A stretch of 64,000 bases of DNA, taken from NCBI GenBank assembly GCA_036732025.1, contig DAINDE010000017.1, positions 6,116 to 70,115 of the forward strand, written 5' to 3'. A model generated the notes under the pieces. The model searched no databases. It worked only from the letters and a program-made list of their open reading frames with translations, and was not told where the DNA came from. Shown here piece after piece: positions 1-8,606 of the stretch (position 1 is the first letter of the stretch; each line of letters begins with the position of its first letter). The position numbers and the translations under genes are program-made. The DNA comes from SSSZ01 sp036732025 (lineage in GTDB: Bacteria > Pseudomonadota > Gammaproteobacteria > Burkholderiales > Rhodocyclaceae).

Positions 1-749
1 TGGCCGTCGGGGATATCGCCTTTCAGCAGAAATGCATCGAACGAATGGAGCGCCTGATCCACGGGGAAGGCAGAACTGTCATCATCGTCGGCCACAATGT
101 CCGGCAACTGGAACGGATCTGTACCCGCACCCTATTGCTGGATCATGGTCGGATATCCCGGGACGGCACGCCCCAGGAGGTGTGCGGCGTGTTTTTCCGG
201 GAGGCGCAGGAGCGTACCTTTTCCAGGCACACGGCCGATGGCGGCGACCTGATCGTGCCGCAGGAAAGCGCTGGGGTTATCGCGGTATGCAAGGTCCGCC
301 TGCTGGACGGGGGCGGCAGCCCTGTCGAAGCGGTCGGGATGCACGAAGCGGTCGGGATCGAAGTGGAGTTCGAGGTCGTCCGGCGCCTGGAGTCTCCGGA
401 AATCGTCGTCGGGTTGCACACTTCCGATTTCGTGCATGTTCTTTCGGTGAGCAATGTCCTCCCGGGAGTGCGGCCCACCCTGGAGCCCGGCGTCCATCGA
501 TTGACATGCACCATCCGCGACCTGCCCCTGCGTCCCTATTCCTACAGCCTGCGGCTCGCCTTCCTGGATCGCTTCCGGCACATGCTCTGGTATGGCGAAA
601 ACATCATGAAGATTCTGGTCGAGGCTGGCCGCATAGACATCACCAAGATTCCCGAGGTCGGGTTCGTGGAAACTCCTGCCGACTGGGTGTTCGACATGCC
701 GGGCCACCGGCTTGCGGCGGGCGGGGCCGTGGCGGAGCGGCTGGCATGA
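1..749 (+). CDS. Wzt-type polysaccharide ABC transporter ATP-binding protein, 5'-truncated
   Basis: This is the C-terminal part of an ABC-transporter ATPase that exports a lipid-linked polysaccharide. The coding frame is open from base 3. Its first residues (AVGDIAFQQKC) match the D-loop just after Walker B, and they are followed by the switch histidine in IIVGHN. Roughly the last 165 residues form a Wzt-like beta-sandwich tail of the kind that recognises the glycan terminus. Walker A and the signature motif lie outside the window. The stop overlaps the next start (ATGA), so the pair is translationally coupled. A second Wzt with a different tail lies at 4492. The Wzm permease was not seen and is presumably upstream. 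Confidence 0.9.
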   Translation, partial: AVGDIAFQQKCIERMERLIHGEGRTVIIVGHNVRQLERICTRTLLLDHGRISRDGTPQEVCGVFFREAQERTFSRHTADGGDLIVPQESAGVIAVCKVRLLDGGGSPVEAVGMHEAVGIEVEFEVVRRLESPEIVVGLHTSDFVHVLSVSNVLPGVRPTLEPGVHRLTCTIRDLPLRPYSYSLRLAFLDRFRHMLWYGENIMKILVEAGRIDITKIPEVGFVETPADWVFDMPGHRLAAGGAVAERLA

Positions 750-2119
750 AGCTGCTGTATCCGGGAGGCTATACCTGGGAAAACAAGGGTGACGCCGCCC
801 TGGTCATGGCCATGGAAGACGAGATGGCCAGAGTGTTTCCCGGAGCCGAGACCACCCTTCTTACCGATACGCCGGAACTGGACCGGATGTACTACCGCAG
901 TCGGGTTCTGGGGCCGCTCTACGGCGATACCCTGGAAAACAAGGATGGCGCCGTCAGTTTTCATCGCTGGCTGGAGATCAATGTCCTGTGGAGGCTGCCG
1001 GCCTGGTGCGGAACGCTGGCGAACCGGCTTCTGGCCAACCGGAGCGGACGAACCTACCGGAGTGAGGTGCTCCGCCTCTACGGCTTCCTTGCTTACACGT
1101 GGCTGGCGGCCGCACTGCTGGGAAAGGGGTGTTCCCGGGCCTATCCGGGCGGCAGGCGCGAGGTCGTGCAGGCGTTTTGTGAGGCTGATGCGGTGGTGTT
1201 CGTTCCCGGCGGCTATATCCTGTCTCCGCATCCGGAGCATACCCACTGGTACCGCCAGGTCGCGGCGGCCTTCCTGGCGAAGTGGCTGAAAAAGCCTCTG
1301 TATTGCTTCGCGTGGTCCGTGGGGCCGTTTCGGGGTGAGCATCATCGCTGGCTGGCGGGGCGTCTTCTGCGTTGCGCCGATCTTGTCATCCTCAGGGAGC
1401 CCCTGTCGGCGCAACTGGTCCGGGAATTGGCGCCGCGCGCGAAAGCCATCGTTACCACCGATGCGGCATTCCTGCTGCGCGACTGTCCACCGGGAAAAAA
1501 GCAGGAATTGCGGGAACGCTACCTTCGGCCCGAGGGCCTGATCGTAGGCATTTCGATTCGGCACTACGATTTCCCCGGCGCCGAGGATGTCGGCCGGGAA
1601 AAGGAAAACTATGCTCAGGCCATGGCCGGATTGGCCGACCACCTGATAGAAAAGCACGGGGCGCACGTCTATTTTGTTCCCCAGGTGCTGGCGGACGCCA
1701 TGAACGACCTGGAATTCACGGACATGGTGGTCAAACGGATAAATGCCGCCGGTGGCTTTACCGTGATCCGCGACAATCTGGACCCCCTCAGCCTCAAGGG
1801 CCTTTACGCCAACTTCGCGGCATTTGTGGGGGTGCGCATGCACGCCAACATATTCGCTCTGAGCGAGGGCGTGCCCACGGTGGCCATCGCCTACGAGCCA
1901 AAGACCGCCGGAATCATGACCTTCCTTGGTTTGACCGAATATTTCCTGGATATCAAGGGCCTCTCGCTGTCGGATCTTTGCGCCAGGGTGGATTCCGCCC
2001 TTGCCCAAAGAGCGGCGCTGGCCGAAAGGATACGGCAAGCGGTGGCAAGGGCCAGGCAGACCAGCCGGTGTTCCGCGGACGCCATTGCCGAGGATTACCG
2101 GCGAAAAAATGGAAAATGA
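746..2119 (+). CDS. Polysaccharide pyruvyl transferase family protein
   Basis: A 457-residue protein of the polysaccharide pyruvyl transferase (CsaB/WcaK-like) family, which ketalises sugars of surface polysaccharides with pyruvate from PEP. Visible family features are an N-terminal GGYTWENKGDAAL segment, a central VVFVPGGYILSP, YCFAWSVGPF, and a C-terminal GVRMHANIFALSEGVPTVAIAYE block. The start is the ATG overlapping the preceding stop (ATGA), although the frame stays open further upstream. The neighbours are polysaccharide export and glycosyltransferase genes. The acceptor sugar cannot be predicted, and a few members of the family transfer other groups. Confidence 0.85.
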   Translation: MKLLYPGGYTWENKGDAALVMAMEDEMARVFPGAETTLLTDTPELDRMYYRSRVLGPLYGDTLENKDGAVSFHRWLEINVLWRLPAWCGTLANRLLANRSGRTYRSEVLRLYGFLAYTWLAAALLGKGCSRAYPGGRREVVQAFCEADAVVFVPGGYILSPHPEHTHWYRQVAAAFLAKWLKKPLYCFAWSVGPFRGEHHRWLAGRLLRCADLVILREPLSAQLVRELAPRAKAIVTTDAAFLLRDCPPGKKQELRERYLRPEGLIVGISIRHYDFPGAEDVGREKENYAQAMAGLADHLIEKHGAHVYFVPQVLADAMNDLEFTDMVVKRINAAGGFTVIRDNLDPLSLKGLYANFAAFVGVRMHANIFALSEGVPTVAIAYEPKTAGIMTFLGLTEYFLDIKGLSLSDLCARVDSALAQRAALAERIRQAVARARQTSRCSADAIAEDYRRKNGK

Positions 2120-2230
2120 ACCCAGGGAGTCACGAAGTATTTCTCATGCGGTTGCCTTGAACCGGCCTTCGGAGGTGCAGCAGCAGGCATCCGCCGGTCG
2201 ATCGGGTAGCAGCGGAAAGGGAGTGCCAAG

Positions 2231-3163
2231 ATGCTTGCTGCTTTCAAATCGGTGGTCAAGGAACTGCCGGGACTCAGGGATATCGTTGGTGAGAGGGATA
2301 GATTGCTGGTGGAACTGGAGGCCATTAAACGTACGATCAGTTTTGCGCCTCCGGGGCATTTCTATTCTCCCCTTCCGTCCATCGACGCAGTGAGGGGCGA
2401 GGAGGCGAGATTATTCGCGGCAGCGGGGCGGGAGATTGCCGGTGTCGATATGCGGGAAGCGGAACAACTGGCCCTCCTTCGAGCATTCGAACCTTTTTAC
2501 CAGGAAATGCCTTTTGGCCCGGATAGAAAGGACGGATGGCGCTATTACTTCGAAAATCCGGCGTATTCATACTCGGATGCGGTCTTCTTGTATTGCATGA
2601 TCAGGAGTTGTCAGCCCAGGCACATTATCGAAGTGGGTTCGGGCTTTTCCTCTTGCGTGACGCTTGACACCAACGAGCGCTACTTCGGAAACTCAATAGA
2701 AACCACCTTTGTCGAGCCTTATCCAGACTTGCTTCATTCACTCCTGAAACCGGGCGACAGGGAGAGGGCCCGGATTATTCCAGCGCGTCTGCAGGATGTT
2801 CCTCTGGAAGAGTTCGACGGGCTCGAGGCGAACGACATACTTTTTATCGATTCCACCCACGTCGCCAAGATAGGGAGCGACGTCAATTACATTCTTTTCG
2901 AGATATTGCCGCGGTTGTCGCAGGGAGTATATGTCCATTTTCACGACATCTTTTTCCCGTTTGAATACCCCAGGGAGTGGATATACGAAGGCAGGGCGTG
3001 GAACGAATGTTATGTTCTCCGGGCCTTTCTCCAATACAACAGTTCGTTTTCCATCGTGCTCATGAATACATTCCTGCAGCATTTCCACAGGGATTATTTT
3101 GCCGATCACATGCCGCTTTGCCTGAAAAATACGGGTGGCAGCATCTGGTTGAGGAAGCATTGA
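2231..3163 (+). CDS. Class I SAM-dependent methyltransferase
   Basis: A 310-residue protein with a Rossmann-type SAM-binding motif, HIIEVGSGFSS (about residues 131-141). Further on it has DILFIDSTHV and VYVHFHDIFFP, the acidic and HD motifs typical of Methyltransf_24-like enzymes of cell-surface glycan loci. The first 35 residues resemble a short coiled-coil leader. The ATG follows a good ribosome site (AGGGAG). It probably methylates a sugar or capping group of the polysaccharide, but the acceptor is unknown. Base composition is strikingly lower in GC than the second half of the window (26 of 60 bases at 2881-2940), consistent with transfer. Confidence 0.8.
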   Translation: MLAAFKSVVKELPGLRDIVGERDRLLVELEAIKRTISFAPPGHFYSPLPSIDAVRGEEARLFAAAGREIAGVDMREAEQLALLRAFEPFYQEMPFGPDRKDGWRYYFENPAYSYSDAVFLYCMIRSCQPRHIIEVGSGFSSCVTLDTNERYFGNSIETTFVEPYPDLLHSLLKPGDRERARIIPARLQDVPLEEFDGLEANDILFIDSTHVAKIGSDVNYILFEILPRLSQGVYVHFHDIFFPFEYPREWIYEGRAWNECYVLRAFLQYNSSFSIVLMNTFLQHFHRDYFADHMPLCLKNTGGSIWLRKH

Positions 3164-3168
3164 GCGGC

Positions 3169-4407
3169 ATGGGGCACATGAGCGAGGCGAACGCAAAACG
3201 GGAGGCAGGCGTCGGGGGGCAGGATGGCAGGCCGCTCAAGATCCTGTTCATTTCCCATGACGGCTATCGTGCCGGCGCCCAACTCTACCTATTGAAGGCA
3301 GTGCGATGGCTGGTAGCCAACAGGAACGTGGAAGCCACGGTGTTGCTGTTGGCCGGCGGGGAACTCGAAGGGGAGTTCGCGGGTATCTGCCGGACCTTGG
3401 TTCTGGCCTCCCCTCCCTCACGCCTGAGTCGCCTCCGTTCGGATATCTCCCGGATTTTCCGCGGTGCAGCCGAGAAGACGGAGCGGATTGCAGCCCACGA
3501 TATTCCGGGGCTGCTGGGGGCAATTGCGCCTGATGTGGTCTACGCCAATACGCTGGTGAGCGGGGCTTTCCTCGCCGGAGTCGATGGTTTCCGGGGCAGG
3601 GCTTTCGTCCACGTCCATGAGCTGGAGTCCTGGATCGACAGGTACCCTGGATTTCATCGGGCTGCCCGTTTGAACCAGTCGGAGACGGTGTATGGAGTCG
3701 TCTCGGAGCGCGTGGGTGAGGTCATGGTTGAAAGATTCGGGTTATCCCCGGCCAATGTTGTCGTGGCGCCCGGGTTTGTGAGTTCCCTGCCGAATCTGGC
3801 AGAGGCCGACGGCATGAGGAAAGCCGGGAGGGATCTGCTGGGCATTCCACAGGAAGCCTTTGTCGTCGGTGGCTGTGGCACGCAGGATTTGCGCAAGGGC
3901 CTGGACATCTTCATCGGGACTGCCGAACGATTGGCATGCCAGAGCGAACCGGCGACTATCCGCTTCGCCTGGCTTGGCGGGACCAGGGACCAGGATTTCG
4001 GCTATTGGTCCCGCGTCGATCTGGCAAAGGGAGCGGCCGCCGCCAATATGTCTCTGCTTGATGCCATGGCCGATCCCGCGCCGTTTTTCGCTGCCATAGA
4101 CGTGCTTTTCATTTCCTCCCGGGAAGATCCGTTCCCGCTCATCGGCCTTGAGGCAGCCTCCTGGGCAAAGCCACTGATTGCCATGGAAAAGACGGGCGGT
4201 ATGGAAGGCTTCATTGGCGACGTTGCGGGTATCGTCGTTCCGTATAAGGATTGCGACGCCGTTGCCGCTGCCATCAAGCAGTTGGCTCGTTCGCCAGACT
4301 TGTGCCGACAATTTGGACAAGCAGCCCGGAAGCGGGTGGAGAGCGACTACTTCGTCGATGGCCGCATGGAAGCGCTCCATCGGACACTCGTCGGGATGGT
4401 TGGCTGA
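3169..4407 (+). CDS. Glycosyltransferase family 4 (GT-B fold)
   Basis: A 412-residue retaining GT4 glycosyltransferase, presumably adding one sugar to the polysaccharide on the cytoplasmic face of the membrane. The N-terminal domain begins ILFISHDGYRAGAQLYLLK. The C-terminal nucleotide-sugar domain carries GGCGTQDLRKGLD and the SSREDPFPLIGLEA motif with the donor-binding Glu. The frame is open upstream into the previous gene. I chose the ATG at 3169, just past that gene's stop and behind GAGGAAG; 3178 is also possible. It is clearly paralogous to the GT4 at 7368, sharing GCGTQD-RKG and SSREDPFPL. Confidence 0.85.
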   Translation: MGHMSEANAKREAGVGGQDGRPLKILFISHDGYRAGAQLYLLKAVRWLVANRNVEATVLLLAGGELEGEFAGICRTLVLASPPSRLSRLRSDISRIFRGAAEKTERIAAHDIPGLLGAIAPDVVYANTLVSGAFLAGVDGFRGRAFVHVHELESWIDRYPGFHRAARLNQSETVYGVVSERVGEVMVERFGLSPANVVVAPGFVSSLPNLAEADGMRKAGRDLLGIPQEAFVVGGCGTQDLRKGLDIFIGTAERLACQSEPATIRFAWLGGTRDQDFGYWSRVDLAKGAAAANMSLLDAMADPAPFFAAIDVLFISSREDPFPLIGLEAASWAKPLIAMEKTGGMEGFIGDVAGIVVPYKDCDAVAAAIKQLARSPDLCRQFGQAARKRVESDYFVDGRMEALHRTLVGMVG

Positions 4408-4491
4408 GTGCGATACTCTTGCCGAACAAACCGTCGCGGATGCGTTCAGCACGCGCTTGCTGGAGCGGCGGTGCAAATTTCCATTTGATCC

Positions 4492-5760
4492 ATGGACATC
4501 ATCAAAGTCGACCGAGTCACCAAGGAGTTCAACCTGGGGCAACTGCATACCCTACGGCGCTCCCTTGGCAGCACGCTGCGGCGTTTGCAGGGACGCGAGT
4601 GGGAGCCGCAGCCGCCCTTCAAGGCCCTGGACGACGTCAGTTTTTCGATCCGCCAAGGGGAAGTCGTGGGCGTCGTCGGTCACAACGGCGCCGGCAAGAG
4701 TACCCTTCTCAAGCTGCTGTCGCGCATCTCCTCCCCGACTTCAGGGCGTGTTCAGGTCAGCGGCAAGGTATCTCCCCTCATCGAGGTGGGGGCGGGCCTG
4801 GTCGGCGACATGACGGGCCGGGAAAACATATTTCTCAATGCTGCGATCCTCGGCATGTCGCGGTCGGAGGTGGCGCGCAAGTTCGACGAGATCGTCGCCT
4901 TCGCCGAAATCGAGGACTTCGTCGACACACCGGTCAAGCGCTACAGTTCGGGCATGCAGGCAAAGCTCGGCTTCGCGGTGGCGACGGCGGTGGAGAGCGA
5001 AATTCTCATCGTGGACGAGGTGCTGGCGGTGGGCGACCTGGCCTTCCAGAAAAAGTGCTTCGATCGCATGGAGGCCTTGATCAAGCACGGGGGCCGGACG
5101 GTACTCATCGTCAGCCACAACCTTCGCCAGATCACCCGGATGTGTTCCCGGGCCTTGTTGTTCTCCCGGGGGCGGCTGCTCATGGATGGGACGAGCGGCG
5201 AGGTATGCGATGCCTTCTTCGCCCAATCCAACCAGAAAATCGCCGCCCAGAGCCGGGCGGCCGCCCGCATCGAGGCGACCCACGAGGTCGATCTGGTCGA
5301 TGTGGAAATCCTCGATCGAGACGGTTGCGCCGTGGAGGAGATCAGGGCGGACGAAGGAATGGTGATCCGGGTGCGCCTGAAATTGAATGAGGCGATCGAG
5401 TCGCCGCTGGTCATCGTGGGCACGCAGACCTCCGATCTGATCTACCTGAGCGCGGCGGAATACCGTTTCCCTGCCGGCGAGCGGGTGGGGCCCGGCGAAT
5501 TGTCGGCAGAATACGTGGCGCCCGCGTTTCCCTTGCGGCGAGGCGCCTATTCCGTGCGTTGCAGCGTCTTCGATACCGCGAACCGGCCGATCTTCGTGGC
5601 GGAGGGGCTCAAATTTTTTACCGTGGACGATCGGGAAGACGAACTGAATCGCCCGGCCAATCGGCTGCTCGCCCTGGGGGACCGGGTCGAAGTCAAGATG
5701 GCCCGGGGGGCGATTCCCGACCGGGAACTTGAATCTTTATCGGATGGACTGAAGAAATGA
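4492..5760 (+). CDS. Wzt-type polysaccharide ABC transporter ATP-binding protein
   Basis: A complete 422-residue ATPase of a Wzm/Wzt-type exporter. Walker A is GHNGAGKST (residues 63-71), the signature is YSSGMQAKLGF, Walker B is ILIVDEVLAVGD, and the switch His lies in LIVSHN. Residues from about 255 form the C-terminal carbohydrate-recognition sandwich. An insert between the first strand and Walker A is typical of the Wzt/TagH group. The ATP-binding part closely resembles the truncated gene at the window start, but the tails are clearly different, suggesting two glycan specificities. The stop overlaps the next start (ATGA). Confidence 0.92.
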   Translation: MDIIKVDRVTKEFNLGQLHTLRRSLGSTLRRLQGREWEPQPPFKALDDVSFSIRQGEVVGVVGHNGAGKSTLLKLLSRISSPTSGRVQVSGKVSPLIEVGAGLVGDMTGRENIFLNAAILGMSRSEVARKFDEIVAFAEIEDFVDTPVKRYSSGMQAKLGFAVATAVESEILIVDEVLAVGDLAFQKKCFDRMEALIKHGGRTVLIVSHNLRQITRMCSRALLFSRGRLLMDGTSGEVCDAFFAQSNQKIAAQSRAAARIEATHEVDLVDVEILDRDGCAVEEIRADEGMVIRVRLKLNEAIESPLVIVGTQTSDLIYLSAAEYRFPAGERVGPGELSAEYVAPAFPLRRGAYSVRCSVFDTANRPIFVAEGLKFFTVDDREDELNRPANRLLALGDRVEVKMARGAIPDRELESLSDGLKK

Positions 5761-6344
5761 TCGGCAGCCTGCTACCCTGGAAACGCAACGTATTTGTCGA
5801 TGGCGGCGGCAACGACGGCTGTTCGGTGCGCAAGTTCCGCAAGGAACTCGATCCCCGCGGCCGCTTCGATATTTACACCTTCGAACCCAATCCCCTCTAT
5901 GGGAAATGCTACGAAGGGGTGGCGAGGCACACCCTGATTCCAGCGGCCCTGCACGACCGGGACGGCACCCAGTCATTCTTCCTCGACCGGGAGGATGGCG
6001 ACGGTAGCACCCTGTTCGAGAACAAGCTGACCAGCGCCAACGGGGGCTATGGCACCCTGGATACGGAATCCCCCATGGAGGTCCGGACCATCGACCTGTC
6101 GCGCTGGATTGCCAGCGAACTGTCCGGCAACGACCATCTGGTGCTCAAGCTCGATGTGGAAGGGGCCGAATACGACATCCTCGAAAAGATGTTCGCGGAA
6201 GGAACGATCACCCGTGTTCGTCGCCTGTTCATCGAATGGCACTGGTTCAAGGTGGGCATTCCCCAGGAACGGCACGATCGCCTGGTCGAGCGCCTGGCCC
6301 AGGCGCGTATTCCGGTAGAGGAGTGGGACGCCCGGGGTTATTGA
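5757..6344 (+). CDS. FkbM family methyltransferase
   Basis: A 195-residue SAM-dependent methyltransferase of the FkbM type. It begins with NVFVDGGGNDGCSVRKFR, corresponding to the family's FVDIGANDG SAM-binding motif, and has YTFEPNP, a second acidic motif LKLDVEGAEYDIL and RRLFIEWHW. It is translationally coupled to the upstream wzt gene by an ATGA overlap, so it may modify the non-reducing end that the Wzt tail recognises, as terminal methyl groups do in other ABC-exported O-antigens. That role is inference. It is at the short end for the family. Confidence 0.82.
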   Translation: MIGSLLPWKRNVFVDGGGNDGCSVRKFRKELDPRGRFDIYTFEPNPLYGKCYEGVARHTLIPAALHDRDGTQSFFLDREDGDGSTLFENKLTSANGGYGTLDTESPMEVRTIDLSRWIASELSGNDHLVLKLDVEGAEYDILEKMFAEGTITRVRRLFIEWHWFKVGIPQERHDRLVERLAQARIPVEEWDARGY

Positions 6345-6362
6345 GCCCGGGCGCCAGATCGG

Positions 6363-7358
6363 ATGGCCGGGCAACCCTCCATCGCTGCTGGAGTGTCCGT
6401 CAGAAATCCTGTCATCGAGGGGCTGCGGGCTGCCAGCGTGCTCTACATCGTCGCCTTCTGGCATCTTCTGGACTACGTTCCGGCGCTGTCAGCATGGCAT
6501 AACGCGGTGACTTTGCGGATCACCGTCGTGGTGCTGGGGCTTTTCGTGTTCCTTTCAGGGTATCTGGCGGGGGGCCATGCGCTGGCTCCAGGGATAGGTG
6601 GATTGACGGATTTTTATGTACGCAAGTTTCTCCGGATATATCCGCTCTACCTGCTGGCCCTTTTTCTCTTTTCCCAATTTGCCTTGGCCGACGGGGAAAC
6701 CCTGCTTCGGGCGGCGTCGCTGGCTTCCATGTTCCAGGGGCCTGCGCCGCCAACACTGTGGTTTGTCTCGATGCTGCTGCTACTGTACTTGGTTGCGCCC
6801 CTGTTGATGGCCTTGGCGCAATCGGCGAGCGGTTTCTGGATGGTGACCACGGCACTTTCGGTTGGACTTGCCGCCGCCGGGCTGCTCCTGGAACGGTTTG
6901 ACGACCGCCTTGCCATCTATTTCCCGGCATTTGCCCTTGGCGTTTATGTCGCCATCGCCCGCTGGCGCCCTGGAGCGATCGCTCGCATACTGGCGGCCGC
7001 TTTCCTCCCGGTCGCATGGGTGGTGTCCCTGGCCGGGGGAACTGCCGCCGAAAGCAGCCTGTTCAGCATTCCCTTGGCGATGGCCGGCCCGGTGGCCATC
7101 TGGGTAGTCCTCGCGGAAAGTGAATTTCCCGCGAACCGGATAGTCACGGCCATAGGGTACGCCAGCTATTCCATGTATCTCCTCCATCGGCCGATCTACG
7201 TGCTTCTATCCGATTTCCTGGCACCGGCTGCCGGCCTGGAGAGGGCTGTCGCCTTCGGCGTGGCCGGCATTCCGTTGGTGGCCGGATTGGCGTGGGGCTT
7301 GCAAAAATCATATGATTCCCTCCTCGCCAGATTCCGCCATGCCATGCCCCAACGATGA
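6363..7358 (+). CDS. Acyltransferase family 3 membrane protein
   Basis: A 331-residue polytopic membrane protein of the acyltransferase-3 (OafA/NodX-like) family, usually O-acetylating extracytoplasmic polysaccharide. It starts with NPVIEGLRAASVLYIVAFWHLL, the family signature containing the conserved RA and the histidine after the first helix, and about ten hydrophobic segments follow. A late IGYASYSMYLLHRPIY segment matches the conserved terminal helix. It sits between an FkbM methyltransferase and a GT4. The gene follows the previous stop by 18 bases without an obvious strong ribosome site. Confidence 0.85.
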   Translation: MAGQPSIAAGVSVRNPVIEGLRAASVLYIVAFWHLLDYVPALSAWHNAVTLRITVVVLGLFVFLSGYLAGGHALAPGIGGLTDFYVRKFLRIYPLYLLALFLFSQFALADGETLLRAASLASMFQGPAPPTLWFVSMLLLLYLVAPLLMALAQSASGFWMVTTALSVGLAAAGLLLERFDDRLAIYFPAFALGVYVAIARWRPGAIARILAAAFLPVAWVVSLAGGTAAESSLFSIPLAMAGPVAIWVVLAESEFPANRIVTAIGYASYSMYLLHRPIYVLLSDFLAPAAGLERAVAFGVAGIPLVAGLAWGLQKSYDSLLARFRHAMPQR

Positions 7359-7367
7359 TTTCGGCCC

Positions 7368-8606
7368 ATGAAGATTTTGGATACCACTGTGGCGGCTGAG
7401 GCCGGTGCCGGAAACCGGGGAGTTGCCGGCTTGGCTGACAGGGGGGCGCCTGCGGTTGTCTTTGTCGGCCATGACGCCTTGCGTACCGGCGCTCCCAATT
7501 CGCTTCTCAAGATCGTGCGTTGGTTTGCACGGAATACGCCTTTCCGGATCGTGGTTGTGCTCAATCGCGATGGCCCCTTGCGTCCCGAGTACGAGCGGGT
7601 GGCCAAAACCTACGTGGTGCGCGCCGGGACAGAGCGCTGGTGGCGCTTTCCGAATTTGCAGCGCCTCCATGTGCGCTGGCGCCTTGGCGAGATGTTGCGC
7701 ATGATCCGAAAGGCCCGACCCATCTGCATCTTCAACAACACCGGCGTCAATGGCGATCTCGTGCGGGTGCTCAAGGCCGCCACCGGGGCCGCGGTCATTT
7801 CCCGGATTCCGGAGCTGGAAGCCTTCATGCGGCGGAATTCCCGGAACGGAGCCGTCCAGGAGGTCTTGCGCTGCAGCGACCATGTCGTCGCCGTGTCGGA
7901 AGCGGTTCGGGGAAACCTGTGCGCCCGGCATGGCGTGGCGCCGGAGCGGGTGTCCGTGGTGTTCGGCGCTTGCGATCACGAGGTCGTCGCCGCCGGCAAG
8001 GGCCAGTGGCGCCAGCGCCTGGGCATTCCTCCCGGCGACACGGTGGTCTGCGGCTGCGGCACCCAGGATTGGCGCAAGGGTTTCGACCTCTTTTTGCAGA
8101 CGGCCCATGCCGTGTGCACCCGCCAGGGCAGGTCAGACATCCGCTTCGTGTGGATCGGTGGCGGGCTCGCCGCCGACCAACGGATAGAAACCGAGTACGA
8201 GATCGAGTCTCTGGGGCTCGCCAGCAGCCTTTTTCTGGTTGGTGAAATCGACTCTCCCAGCCAGTGCTTCGCCGACGCCAACATCTTCTTCCTTTCCTCC
8301 CGGGAAGATCCTTTCCCCTTGGTCATGCTGGAAGCCGCCCGGCAGGGCCTGCCCGTCGTCTGCTTCGCGGGGTCGGGCGGGGCCACGGAATTTGTCGACG
8401 GCGAGATCGGGGCGGTGGTGCCGATGCTGCACGTGGATGCAGCTGCCGCCGCCATCATCGAACTGGCCGACGAGCCCGCCCTTGCCGCGGCAAAAGGACA
8501 GGCGGCGGCAAAAAGATCCATGGATTACACGGTGGAGAGAATGTGCGCCGGGATTCACGCCATCGTGCGGCAGGTGATCTCGGCCCGCGAAGGAGTTTCC
8601 GCATGA
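7368..8606 (+). CDS. Glycosyltransferase family 4 (GT-B fold)
   Basis: A 412-residue GT4 glycosyltransferase. Features are an N-terminal VVFVGHDALRTGAPNSLLK, a linker SRIPELEAF, the C-terminal domain GCGTQDWRKGFDLF, and a donor-binding motif SSREDPFPLVMLEAARQG. It is a paralogue of the product at 3169, with the same overall length and the same unusual GCGTQD-RKG and SSREDPFPL blocks, so the two probably arose by an old duplication or by merging of related clusters. The 3' end overlaps the next gene (ATGA). The acceptor is unknown. Confidence 0.87.
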   Translation: MKILDTTVAAEAGAGNRGVAGLADRGAPAVVFVGHDALRTGAPNSLLKIVRWFARNTPFRIVVVLNRDGPLRPEYERVAKTYVVRAGTERWWRFPNLQRLHVRWRLGEMLRMIRKARPICIFNNTGVNGDLVRVLKAATGAAVISRIPELEAFMRRNSRNGAVQEVLRCSDHVVAVSEAVRGNLCARHGVAPERVSVVFGACDHEVVAAGKGQWRQRLGIPPGDTVVCGCGTQDWRKGFDLFLQTAHAVCTRQGRSDIRFVWIGGGLAADQRIETEYEIESLGLASSLFLVGEIDSPSQCFADANIFFLSSREDPFPLVMLEAARQGLPVVCFAGSGGATEFVDGEIGAVVPMLHVDAAAAAIIELADEPALAAAKGQAAAKRSMDYTVERMCAGIHAIVRQVISAREGVSA

